From NCBI GenBank assembly GCA_002010665.1, contig MTON01000034.1:1-44088 (forward strand): a stretch of DNA of 44,088 nt, written 5' to 3'. This document shows positions 37,735 to 44,088 of the stretch, piece by piece (the stretch's first letter is position 1; each line of letters opens with the position of its first letter). Below the pieces are notes generated by a model, which was given only the letters and a program-made list of their open reading frames with translations, was not told the DNA's origin and searched no databases. The translations under genes and the position numbers were made by a program. This stretch comes from Candidatus Aminicenantes bacterium JdFR-78 (GTDB lineage: Bacteria > Acidobacteriota > Aminicenantia > JdFR-78).

Positions 37735-39435
37735 GTGTTTAAACGTTGGCTAATAATTTTGAGTGCTTTTATAATTTTAGTATTTTCTTCCACTGTATGC
37801 AAAAGAGCTCCTAAGGAATTTGATATCCTGATAAAGAATGGGAAGATTGTTGATGGAACAGGAAATCCTTGGTTCTACGGCGATATTGGAATCATAGATG
37901 ATACCATTGTAGAGATAGGCAGCCTTGATGGAAGAGAGGCTTCCAAGGTCATCGATGCTGAAGGATTAGTTGTTTGTCCTGGATTTATTGACACGCACAC
38001 ACATTGTGATATGGACATAGGACAACTTGATAATAATGCCAATTTAAACTATTTGACCCAGGGTGTAACCACAGTAGTAACTGGAAACTGTGGAGAATCA
38101 GTATCGTTAAAAGTTAAAGAGACGAAGTCTAAATGGGAAAAACAGGGAATTGGGACAAATATTGTTTTCTTGGTTGGTCATGGTACGATTCGGAGAGAAG
38201 TAATAGGAGAGGAACCACGGGAAGCTTCAGTGGAAGAAATTGAAAAAATGAAAGCAATTCTCTGGCAAGCAATGAAAGAGGGCGCTTGGGGGATGAGCAC
38301 AGGCTTAGAATATATTCCTGGTCGATATGCCAATACCAAAGAATTAATTGAATTAGCAAAAGTTGTTAATGAATTTGGTGGCATCTACACCAGCCATATA
38401 CGGGATGAGGACACCCATATACTCGAAGCGATCAAAGAAATCATCAGAATTGGTAAAGAAAGCGGTGTTCGGGTCAATGTTGCACATTTTAAAATATGTG
38501 GGAAAGAAAATTGGGGAATGATGAAGGACGCGGTTAAACTGATTAATGAGGCGCGGGTAAAGGGAATTTATATAACTGCTGACCAGTATCCCTATATACA
38601 ATCAGCACCGATAGGTCCAATTTTATCAATTCTTGAAATTCCAGAAGATATGATGCCTCTTATGGAATTGAGAAGAAAAATGAGGGGTCCAAAGTTAACA
38701 GAAGAAGAAAGGGAAAAACTGGGAGAACAGTACCTGGATGAGCTGAAGAAAGCCTTATCCAATAAATCAAAGAGGGAGCGGATCAGGAAACTAACTCTAG
38801 AGGGTTTACCTAATAAACCGAGTGCTATAGCCCAATGGGGCTGGCATAATTATACAATTCTAGTTGCTGAGAAAAACAAACATTTAATGGGGAAAAACAT
38901 CTCAGATTTAGCCAGAGAACAGAAAAGAGATGCCTTTGATATAGTTGTCAGCTTAATTCTCGATGAGCCTGATATGCTTTATTCAGGGGGATCGATGTCA
39001 GAAGAAGATCTTCAATTGGCGATAAGACAGAATTGGGTAATGGTTTCCAGCGATGGAAGTGCTAGGCCTATTATTAAGGAAAAGGAAAAGCCTAAACGCG
39101 GACATCCACGTGCATATGGGAGTTTCACCAAAGTCCTCCGTAAATATGTTAGAGAAAAGAGGTTCCTGTCTTTGGAAAATGCAATCAGGAAAATGACCTC
39201 GCTTCCGGCCTCTCTGCTCCAGATGAGAAATAGAGGATTGTTACTGATAGGATATAAAGCTGATATTGTTATCTTTGATCCCGAAACCGTTAGAGATAAT
39301 GCCACGTACGCAAATTGCCGTCAATACAGTTCCGGTATTGAATATGTAATTATTGGAGGGAAAATAAGCATAGAAAGAGGTCAATATACTGGTACCTTAA
39401 ACGGAAAAGTCTTGCTTCTCACAAAAAATATATAA
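37735..39435 (+). CDS. exported N-acyl-D-amino-acid deacylase-type amidohydrolase
   Basis: 566 residues of the amidohydrolase superfamily. 'GFIDTHTHCDMD' gives His88 and His90, and Cys119 in 'VVTGNCGES' matches the bridging Cys of D-aminoacylases. 'TSHIRDED', 'NVAHFKICG', 'DQYPY' and 'VMVSSDGSA' complete the pattern. It should remove acyl groups from D-amino acids or hydrolyse related amides, perhaps from peptidoglycan or dipeptides. An N-terminal signal is present; 'SSTVC' (residues 18-22) resembles a lipobox, but Val before Cys is unusual. GTG 37735 follows AAAGGAGGT. By eye its third positions are more GC-rich than its neighbours, a possible sign of acquisition. Confidence 0.85.
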   Translation: MFKRWLIILSAFIILVFSSTVCKRAPKEFDILIKNGKIVDGTGNPWFYGDIGIIDDTIVEIGSLDGREASKVIDAEGLVVCPGFIDTHTHCDMDIGQLDNNANLNYLTQGVTTVVTGNCGESVSLKVKETKSKWEKQGIGTNIVFLVGHGTIRREVIGEEPREASVEEIEKMKAILWQAMKEGAWGMSTGLEYIPGRYANTKELIELAKVVNEFGGIYTSHIRDEDTHILEAIKEIIRIGKESGVRVNVAHFKICGKENWGMMKDAVKLINEARVKGIYITADQYPYIQSAPIGPILSILEIPEDMMPLMELRRKMRGPKLTEEEREKLGEQYLDELKKALSNKSKRERIRKLTLEGLPNKPSAIAQWGWHNYTILVAEKNKHLMGKNISDLAREQKRDAFDIVVSLILDEPDMLYSGGSMSEEDLQLAIRQNWVMVSSDGSARPIIKEKEKPKRGHPRAYGSFTKVLRKYVREKRFLSLENAIRKMTSLPASLLQMRNRGLLLIGYKADIVIFDPETVRDNATYANCRQYSSGIEYVIIGGKISIERGQYTGTLNGKVLLLTKNI

Positions 39436-39948
39436 GACTTATTCAAATGAGAGGAACTTTCCATATTCAAATCGAAGAGTGAAAAAGAGATATTTCTTCA
39501 ATTTAATATTTCCATTTTTTACTTACACTTTCGATTCATTTCAGTTTTTTCTCTTAAATCCATTCATTCTGTTGTAGTGAATTACATATCATTTACAAGA
39601 AAACGTCCTCTCCATAATCCTTTTTGAGAATTTCTTTCGGAGTCAAAGATAAACCACTAAAAAGATAATCTTCTTTCGCGAAGCGAGTGCTTCCTCTCGA
39701 TTCTCCTGTATGTGATATAATGAAAAAAGAGGTAGATAACTTTGAAAAAGGAAAAGAGCGGTTTTAAATCACGGATAGTATTTGGTGTGGACAAGTGTTG
39801 TTTTTTGTTTCTAGTATTACGAAGCTACGAAAGTTGTTTTCCACCTTCCCAAGTTGCGCAATAATTTCCAAAAATTTCTTGACGCCGAAACCGATTTTAT
39901 TTATTTTTTACTGGAAATAGGGTCAAAAAATTCGGAATCTAATCTTTA
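39436..39948. other. non-coding gap with possible gene remnant
   Basis: 513 nt with no intact gene. On the minus strand, about 39593-39760 is open in one frame and would end '...LSLTPKEILKKDYGEDVFL', which looks protein-like, but it has no upstream ATG, GTG or TTG. It could be the tail of a decayed gene left by recombination. The right end meets the tRNA-derived repeat abruptly at 39949. Confidence 0.3.
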
Positions 39949-39987
39949 AGGTCGTCGGTTCAAATCCGACCCCCGCTACCATTTTTT
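39949..39987 (+). repeat. direct repeat copy 2 (tRNA-fMet 3' end), att-like
   Basis: Identical over 39 nt to 28285-28323, including the T arm, acceptor 3' strand and CCA. The left flank shows no tRNA 5' half, so this is a 3' fragment and not a gene. Near-identity continues into the MraZ-like copy 2. Copies 1 and 2 are 11,664 bp apart. Confidence 0.9.
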
Positions 39988-40010
39988 CATTTATAGAAAT
40001 TTCCAATCTT

Positions 40011-40379
40011 TCATTGCAGAGCACTCACCTTCAAGTATTTCCCTTTACCCTCAATTAAAATCTTGCCCTTCAGTTTTATTTTCTCCCTGAGTAGCTTATG
40101 GATAAGAATCCTTCCTTGCTTATCAATTTTCCTCACAAGCCCGAAAAAAGCAGTCCTTTCCATGACCTTCTGTATAATCCTGTTTTCCTTATATTGTTTT
40201 CTCATCTTCTTTTCAATCAATTCCCATTCGCTCAAGGGATAAATCCGAACATCTCTTACATCCACGGTCGTAATAAAAAACTCGTTTCCATATTTAGCTT
40301 CTACAATCTTGCGGAGTGTTTGGGGAATTCTTATCCTCCCAAATTTATCTATTTTGGATATAAATTTACCCTTTAACAT
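40011..40379 (-). CDS. MraZ-like double SpoVT/AbrB-fold regulator, copy 2
   Basis: 122 residues with the same architecture as copy 1 (half-domains at 11-22 and 86-99, 'IYPLSEWE' at 46-53). Of 16 differences from copy 1, 12 fall in residues 3-34, the first DNA-binding half; residues 35-122 differ at only four positions (61, 83, 104, 120). The tRNA-proximal part is thus nearly identical while the distal part has diverged. It follows the PIN toxin on the same strand with an 85-nt gap, so it could be cotranscribed with the toxin-antitoxin pair. Confidence 0.8.
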   Translation of the reverse strand: MLKGKFISKIDKFGRIRIPQTLRKIVEAKYGNEFFITTVDVRDVRIYPLSEWELIEKKMRKQYKENRIIQKVMERTAFFGLVRKIDKQGRILIHKLLREKIKLKGKILIEGKGKYLKVSALQ

Positions 40380-40464
40380 GATTTTTTAATTAGAATAAGT
40401 TCTTTTTGCTATTTTGGTAAATCTCTTGAACCTCCTATCACTTCTGCTTCTTATTCCGAATTGC

Positions 40465-40872
40465 TTATTCTCCTTTTATTAAGTTTAGAAAATTTGATAG
40501 GCTTATAATTTCAATATTTTTATATTTTTTAAGAGCGAGAAGGTGTTTATCTCCAGTAACAATGTAATCAATATTCCCTTTAATAGCACACTCAAGTATT
40601 CGATTATCTGGGGCATCTTTAAGTATATCAATAGTGGGTGTAGTCTTTAAGACTTTTGCGACCTTGCTAATGAATTTGAGTAAACGAATAATTTTCTCTT
40701 CTTCCCAGTCAAATTTCTCTCTGAGTTTTTGAGCAGTTTCTGTTAGAATTGACACAGAAGTGTATAAAGAGAAAGTACCTCTTATTGCTTGAAGGAAAGC
40801 TTCTTCAGCACTTCCGTCTTGAATAGCAAATGCGGAAATATAAATGTTTGTATCAAAAATAACCTTGAAAAT
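40465..40872 (-). CDS. PIN-domain toxin, probable AUU start
   Basis: About 135 residues. 'FKVIFDTNIYISAF' at the N-terminus carries the first acidic residue of the PIN active site (Asp7), and 'LKDAPDNRILECA' and 'IDYIVTGDKHLL' supply the others. It should be an RNase of the VapC/Brnt-like group. A start at GTG 40755 would delete the first catalytic Asp. In frame upstream of it there is no ATG, GTG or TTG before a TGA at 40882-40884. ATT at 40872 lies 7 nt after GAGG and overlaps the antitoxin stop (TAATT), so AUU initiation with translational coupling is likely. A frameshift or sequencing error is the alternative. Confidence 0.8.
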   Translation of the reverse strand: MFKVIFDTNIYISAFAIQDGSAEEAFLQAIRGTFSLYTSVSILTETAQKLREKFDWEEEKIIRLLKFISKVAKVLKTTPTIDILKDAPDNRILECAIKGNIDYIVTGDKHLLALKKYKNIEIISLSNFLNLIKGE

Positions 40873-41117
40873 TATCGTTCCTCAAAAACTATTTTTTCTA
40901 CCTCTTCTTCTGTTAGAAATCCTTTTTTCCGGGCTAAGCTGGCTCCATATTTTTGAAGTTCGAAAAATTCTTTTTCAAGAATTTGTCTTTTATATACCTG
41001 AAACATTTCTCGAAAAAGTTGACTTTTATTTTTAGCTTCTTTTTTCGCTAATTTCTCATATTCCATTGCAATTTCAGGTGGAAGAGAAATGGTTATTATT
41101 TTCCGCCTTCTTTTCAA
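40872..41117 (-). CDS. ribbon-helix-helix antitoxin
   Basis: 81 residues. The N-terminal 'RRKIITISLPPEIAMEYEKLAKKEAKNKSQLFREM' region (quote limited to its first 20 as the strand) is a ribbon-helix-helix DNA-binding fold of CopG type; the C-terminal part would bind the PIN toxin. I chose TTG 41117 because AAAGGAGGT lies 5 nt before it. An upstream ATG (41150) would place that site inside the gene. It overlaps the toxin start and is preceded by a promoter beside the third tRNA fragment. Confidence 0.78.
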   Translation of the reverse strand: MKRRRKIITISLPPEIAMEYEKLAKKEAKNKSQLFREMFQVYKRQILEKEFFELQKYGASLARKKGFLTEEEVEKIVFEER

Positions 41118-41140
41118 TTTTACCTCCTTTGTAATACAAA

Positions 41141-41169
41141 TTATTACCATAAATATAATCCATTGTCAA
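41141..41169 (-). promoter_or_regulatory. promoter of the antitoxin-toxin pair
   Basis: On the minus strand: a perfect TTGACA (41169-41164), a 17-nt spacer and a weaker TAATAA (41146-41141), 24 nt before the TTG start. The -35 begins 13 nt from the third tRNA fragment. Confidence 0.5.
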
Positions 41170-41182
41170 ATTACTGATATTT

Positions 41183-41207
41183 AAATCCGACCCCCCTCCC
41201 ATTTTTT
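41183..41207 (+). repeat. degenerate third copy of the tRNA-fMet 3' end
   Basis: AAATCCGACCCCC (13 nt) is identical to the tRNA T arm and acceptor strand. It continues CCTCCCATTTTTT against GCTACCATTTTTT, with one deletion and few changes, and a similar TTTATA/AAATTTC flank follows. It closes the 1.2-kb segment that starts at repeat copy 2. Confidence 0.65.
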
Positions 41208-41913
41208 ATATAAAATTTCTTAATAGAATTCCACAATTATAAATTTTTCTTCTGAAATTTAAATTTTTCAAAACATTCCATAAAGTTGCTGAATTACTTG
41301 AAATGACAGGTATATTTAATTCGCTCTCGAGTTTATCAATTACTTCCAATGTTCTAAGGTTTGTACAGCTAATAAACAGACATTCAGCACCTTTTTTATA
41401 AGCTTGTTTTGCTAAATTATATACATCCTCGAGACTAATATTTCCTACTTTTAAATTGTCAATTATTCCCAATCCTTTTAATTTTAAAATGTTGAAGCCG
41501 TTATTTTCTAAAAATTCTCTAACCTTTAAATTAATCTTAGATGAATAAGGAGTTGCAACACTTATATTTTTGACATTTAATCTATTTAACGCGCTTAATA
41601 CTGATTTTGCAGTTGTTATAACCTTAGTCCTTGTTTTTCTTTCAATTCTCCTAACAATTTCTTCCTCATGGGTAAGTCCTTTATAAAGGCTACCTGATGT
41701 ACAAGCGTAACAAATTAAATCAACCTTTGCATCAGTTAAAAGCTCCGAAGCTTCTTCCACATTATTTTCCATAGTTTCAAGCTCTTCAATAGTAATTTCT
41801 TTTAATTTTAATCTACAGAAATGAAAACTTATATCTTCAATAAAAATTTTACTATATTCTCTTTCAATCGTGGTGTTTGAGGAAGGTATTATAAAACCAA
41901 CTCTATGTTGCAT
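41206..41913 (-). CDS. Asp/Glu racemase-superfamily protein (maleate isomerase/arylmalonate decarboxylase-like)
   Basis: 235 residues. The paired catalytic Cys of the superfamily are Cys71 ('YACTSGS') and Cys183 ('FISCTNLRT'), and 'RVGFIIPSSNTTIEREY' is the maleate-isomerase-type N-terminus. The substrate is not readable; hydantoin racemase and arylmalonate decarboxylase relatives share these motifs. The 3' end overlaps the T-run of the third tRNA fragment. It is divergent from the pilin operon across a 206-nt gap with palindromes. Confidence 0.8.
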   Translation of the reverse strand: MQHRVGFIIPSSNTTIEREYSKIFIEDISFHFCRLKLKEITIEELETMENNVEEASELLTDAKVDLICYACTSGSLYKGLTHEEEIVRRIERKTRTKVITTAKSVLSALNRLNVKNISVATPYSSKINLKVREFLENNGFNILKLKGLGIIDNLKVGNISLEDVYNLAKQAYKKGAECLFISCTNLRTLEVIDKLESELNIPVISSNSATLWNVLKNLNFRRKIYNCGILLRNFI

Positions 41914-41978
41914 TTAATGCTTTTTAACTTGTATCATACCAACTAAATCTTGTCAATTTCATTAAGTCAGAAATTCGG

Positions 41979-42029
41979 GTAAACGTTTGTTTACTTTTTC
42001 AATCAATTTCTTGTAAACAAATGTTTACA
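41979..42029. promoter_or_regulatory. two GTAAAC-N4-GTTTAC palindromes (candidate operators)
   Basis: Palindrome 1 is GTAAAC(GTTT)GTTTAC at 41979-41994. Palindrome 2 is TGTAAAC(AAAT)GTTTACA at 42012-42029. Their centres are 34 bp apart, in the divergent gap between the racemase-like gene and the minor pilin operon. The shared half-site and spacing suggest one dimeric regulator binding twice. Confidence 0.6.
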
Positions 42030-42086
42030 GAAATAAATTTTATCGAGTTTAACTTATTGAAAACAAAATAATTAATCTTGCGGCAT

Positions 42087-42109
42087 CCGAGTTGCATATT
42101 AAAACTCGG
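42087..42109 (+). promoter_or_regulatory. leader stem-loop overlapping the pilin ribosome-binding site
   Basis: CCGAGTT (42087-42093) pairs with AACTCGG (42103-42109) across a 9-nt loop. The 3' arm takes in the first bases of the GGGAG ribosome-binding site (42108-42112) of the gene at 42120. It could modulate translation. No known riboswitch consensus was recognised. Confidence 0.5.
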
Positions 42110-42119
42110 GAGCTAAGAG

Positions 42120-42500
42120 ATGAAGGAAAAAGGATTCAGTTTAATAGAAGTTTTAATTTCACTTTTTATTTTTATATTTATACTAATTTCTTTGTTAAGT
42201 CTGACAACAACATGTTTATTTATTAAAAGAAATAGCGAAATAAATTTTCTATCCTCAAAAATTACCGCAGAAAAACTCGAATATTTAAAATCAATGCCTT
42301 TTGAAAATGTAGCTTTAAAACCTGGAATTTATAGAGAAGAACTCGTTTTGAAAAGTCATAAAAAAATTTACATTAGAAAGTGGAAGATTTCAAATTTGTC
42401 CTCAAATCTTAAGAGAATTGAAATTCAGGTCTGGGAAAAGAATCATCCAGAAAGAAAAGTAGAATTTTTACTTTATATTTCAAAAGATCTGGGATTTTGA
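42120..42500 (+). CDS. minor pilin with prepilin signal (PilV/GspI-like)
   Basis: 126 residues. The type III (prepilin) signal is complete: 'MKEKG|FSLIEVLISLF', cleavage after Gly5, with Phe+1 and Glu+5, then a hydrophobic helix to about residue 32. The remainder is a small beta-rich pseudopilin head. A prepilin peptidase would process it for a type IV pilus or type II secretion pseudopilus. GGGAG lies 7 nt upstream, within the stem-loop. The next pilin gene begins 3 nt after its stop. Confidence 0.85.
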   Translation: MKEKGFSLIEVLISLFIFIFILISLLSLTTTCLFIKRNSEINFLSSKITAEKLEYLKSMPFENVALKPGIYREELVLKSHKKIYIRKWKISNLSSNLKRIEIQVWEKNHPERKVEFLLYISKDLGF

Positions 42501-42503
42501 AAA

Positions 42504-43202
42504 ATGAGGAAAAATAAAGGATTTACTACAATTGAATTGCTCATAAGCTTAAGTCTTTTTCTTCTGATTTTAATCTTTGCACTTAGAATTATCAGCATTA
42601 ATAAAAGAATTTTTTATAAATTAAAAAGCGACGAGGAAACACTGGAATTCTCCTTTTCTGCTCTTGAAAAAATAAAAATTGATGTTCTCGAAGCAGGGAG
42701 GTTATTAAAGAGCCCAAAATTAGATTCTATTCAAATACATGAAAACAAATTGATTATTAAAACCGGCGAAATTAATTCCAGGTTACTTGAGAATGCATAT
42801 AAAGGAGCGAGAGTAATCAGAGTTCAAGCCCCGAAATATTTTAAGAAAAATAGAAATATATTAATCAAAGGAAAAAATAATGAAGAAATCTCAGAGATTT
42901 TGAAAAAGTCTGGCTCTGATCTTATTTTAAGAGAACCATTAACCTTTGAATACAAAAAAGAGGAAACAAACATAATATTAATTCGGAAAATTATTTATTT
43001 TCTGGATTTAAAAAAAGTTCTTAGAAGAAAAGTAAATAATAGCCCTGCCCAACCTTTAATCGAAAATATAGACCACTTTGAAGCCAGTTATTCAAAAAAC
43101 CAGAATTTACTTTTTATTAAGTTTATAAAGAACAATAAAACATTTAAAGAAATAATTTTCCCTAAAAATTTATTTTTATTAAGGAGTCAATCAAATGAAT
43201 AG
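42504..43202 (+). CDS. minor pilin with prepilin signal (PilW/GspJ-like)
   Basis: 232 residues. Prepilin signal 'MRKNKG|FTTIELLISLSLF', cleavage after Gly6 with Phe+1 and Glu+5. The larger beta-rich head fits PilW/GspJ position in such operons. It starts 3 nt after the PilV-like gene and overlaps the following gene by 8 nt, so the three are one operon. Confidence 0.83.
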   Translation: MRKNKGFTTIELLISLSLFLLILIFALRIISINKRIFYKLKSDEETLEFSFSALEKIKIDVLEAGRLLKSPKLDSIQIHENKLIIKTGEINSRLLENAYKGARVIRVQAPKYFKKNRNILIKGKNNEEISEILKKSGSDLILREPLTFEYKKEETNIILIRKIIYFLDLKKVLRRKVNNSPAQPLIENIDHFEASYSKNQNLLFIKFIKNNKTFKEIIFPKNLFLLRSQSNE

Positions 43203-44088
43203 AGGATCTATATTATTAATTACTTCTTTTACCATCCTCGCTCTTACCATAATAGGTTTAAGTCTACTTATATTTTCCCAATTTCATTTAAAAATCAGCA
43301 GTTATTATAAATTTACATTGGCAAATAATTATGTATCAGAATGCGGTATAAAAGAAGGTTTTGCTAGATTTTCTGAAATAATCCATTCATCAGGTTCATT
43401 CTCAAGCCTAAATGAAGAGGACTTCTTTGATTTACAAAGATATATTGAAGATAACAGCATATCGATCTTGGAAAAATTATTTAATTTTTCGTTCCCCTTG
43501 AAAGGCCAGAATTCCTGGAAAAATTATAACTGGAAATGGAATCTTAGCTTCACTCTTCTTAATTCAGAGAATTTTAATGAATATTCAAAACTTATTTATG
43601 AATTTGATTTAAAATCCACTGGATGGATTTCAAAAAAATCCTTTTCTTCTTCACTCTTAAAAGGGGAACTGGAAATATTCATTGGGAACATTCCACTCTC
43701 TCTTTTTCCAGTGCTCGTGGAAAAGAAAAAATCCTCTAAAACTTTATCTGATTTAGAAGTAATAATTCCAGATAATAGGAATTATAATTTAAAAACTATT
43801 TATTTAACAGAAGAAGAATTAATTCCATCTGAAGACCAAAAAAAGATTTTTGATGCTTTTAATATAAAATATTTTTATCCGTACAAATTATCCTATTTAG
43901 AACTCCGTAGAGCAATAGGACTTGAATTAATTGATGAGCCAATTCCTCCGGGTGTTTATCTCATTCATAATGATTTAGGGCTTGGAGGAGTTTATGTAGA
44001 GGGAGATTTAAAAGAAATGATTTTAGCAATTGAGGAAAATTATCAAGTAATAGGGTTTTATACAGAGGATAAAATATGGCTTGTAAAA
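43195..44088 (+). CDS. PilX/GspK-like pilus assembly protein (partial, runs off the window)
   Basis: At least 298 codons, open to the window end. It begins 'MNRGSILLITSFTILALT' with a hydrophobic helix but no Gly-Phe...Glu prepilin site, as is usual for PilX-type proteins, followed by 'YVSECGIKEGFARF', matching the 'AEAGIE' segment of that family. AAGGAG lies 8 nt before ATG 43195. It overlaps the PilW-like gene by 8 nt. The C-terminus, and whether it is PilX or GspK, cannot be seen. Confidence 0.75.
   Translation, partial: MNRGSILLITSFTILALTIIGLSLLIFSQFHLKISSYYKFTLANNYVSECGIKEGFARFSEIIHSSGSFSSLNEEDFFDLQRYIEDNSISILEKLFNFSFPLKGQNSWKNYNWKWNLSFTLLNSENFNEYSKLIYEFDLKSTGWISKKSFSSSLLKGELEIFIGNIPLSLFPVLVEKKKSSKTLSDLEVIIPDNRNYNLKTIYLTEEELIPSEDQKKIFDAFNIKYFYPYKLSYLELRRAIGLELIDEPIPPGVYLIHNDLGLGGVYVEGDLKEMILAIEENYQVIGFYTEDKIWLVK

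Noticed and set aside
40465-40755. PIN protein starting at GTG 40755
   Set aside because: It would lose the first catalytic Asp and about 39 residues of the fold.

Overview
The window looks like a chromosomal segment of a low-GC, diderm bacterium of the Acidobacteriota, most likely a Candidatus Aminicenantes-type lineage. The clues are three GWxTD-domain proteins, a VWFA-related protein of the acidobacterial type, two Oar-like TonB-dependent receptors with an N-terminal carboxypeptidase-regulatory-like domain, and a sulfatase-fold/TPR fusion. The lineage is inferred from gene content read by eye; no database search was possible. TonB receptors, a beta-barrel protein and a lipoprotein show an outer membrane.

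Layout. 0.1-8.4 kb is envelope-related: a secreted CBM9-like protein translationally coupled to a VWFA protein, then two convergent GWxTD proteins and a large Oar-like receptor. The receptor appears to be driven by a sigma-54 promoter with a palindrome array upstream. 8.7-11 kb encodes a split B12-dependent methylmalonyl-CoA-type mutase. 11-28 kb is mostly housekeeping: M23 peptidase, def-fmt, tsaB-rimI, truA, a PLP gamma-family sulfur enzyme with a LOG-like protein, purA-alr, a DUF1028 protein, and a run of M50 protease-trpS-scpA-scpB-hisC. Within it sit a beta-barrel protein and an unfamiliar secreted TIM-barrel-like protein.

28.2-41.2 kb is the accessory region. An intact initiator tRNA-fMet gene with a near-perfect promoter stands at its left edge. 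The 3' 33 nt of that tRNA, plus adjoining DNA and a MraZ-like gene, are repeated at 39.95 kb, and a third degraded tRNA 3' end lies at 41.18 kb. This divides the region into two modules. The large one (about 11.7 kb) holds MraZ-like 1, a TPR protein, an Oar-like receptor, a sulfatase-TPR protein, a GWxTD-TPR protein and a D-aminoacylase-like amidohydrolase. The small one (about 1.2 kb) holds MraZ-like 2 and a PIN/RHH toxin-antitoxin pair. No integrase or transposase is visible. The shared gene at the tRNA-proximal end of each module is the MraZ-like regulator.

41.2-44.1 kb has an Asp/Glu-racemase-like gene, a divergent control region with two similar palindromes, and the start of a minor pilin (PilV/PilW/PilX-like) operon that runs off the window. 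Two genes, scpB and the PIN toxin, appear to start at AUU codons.
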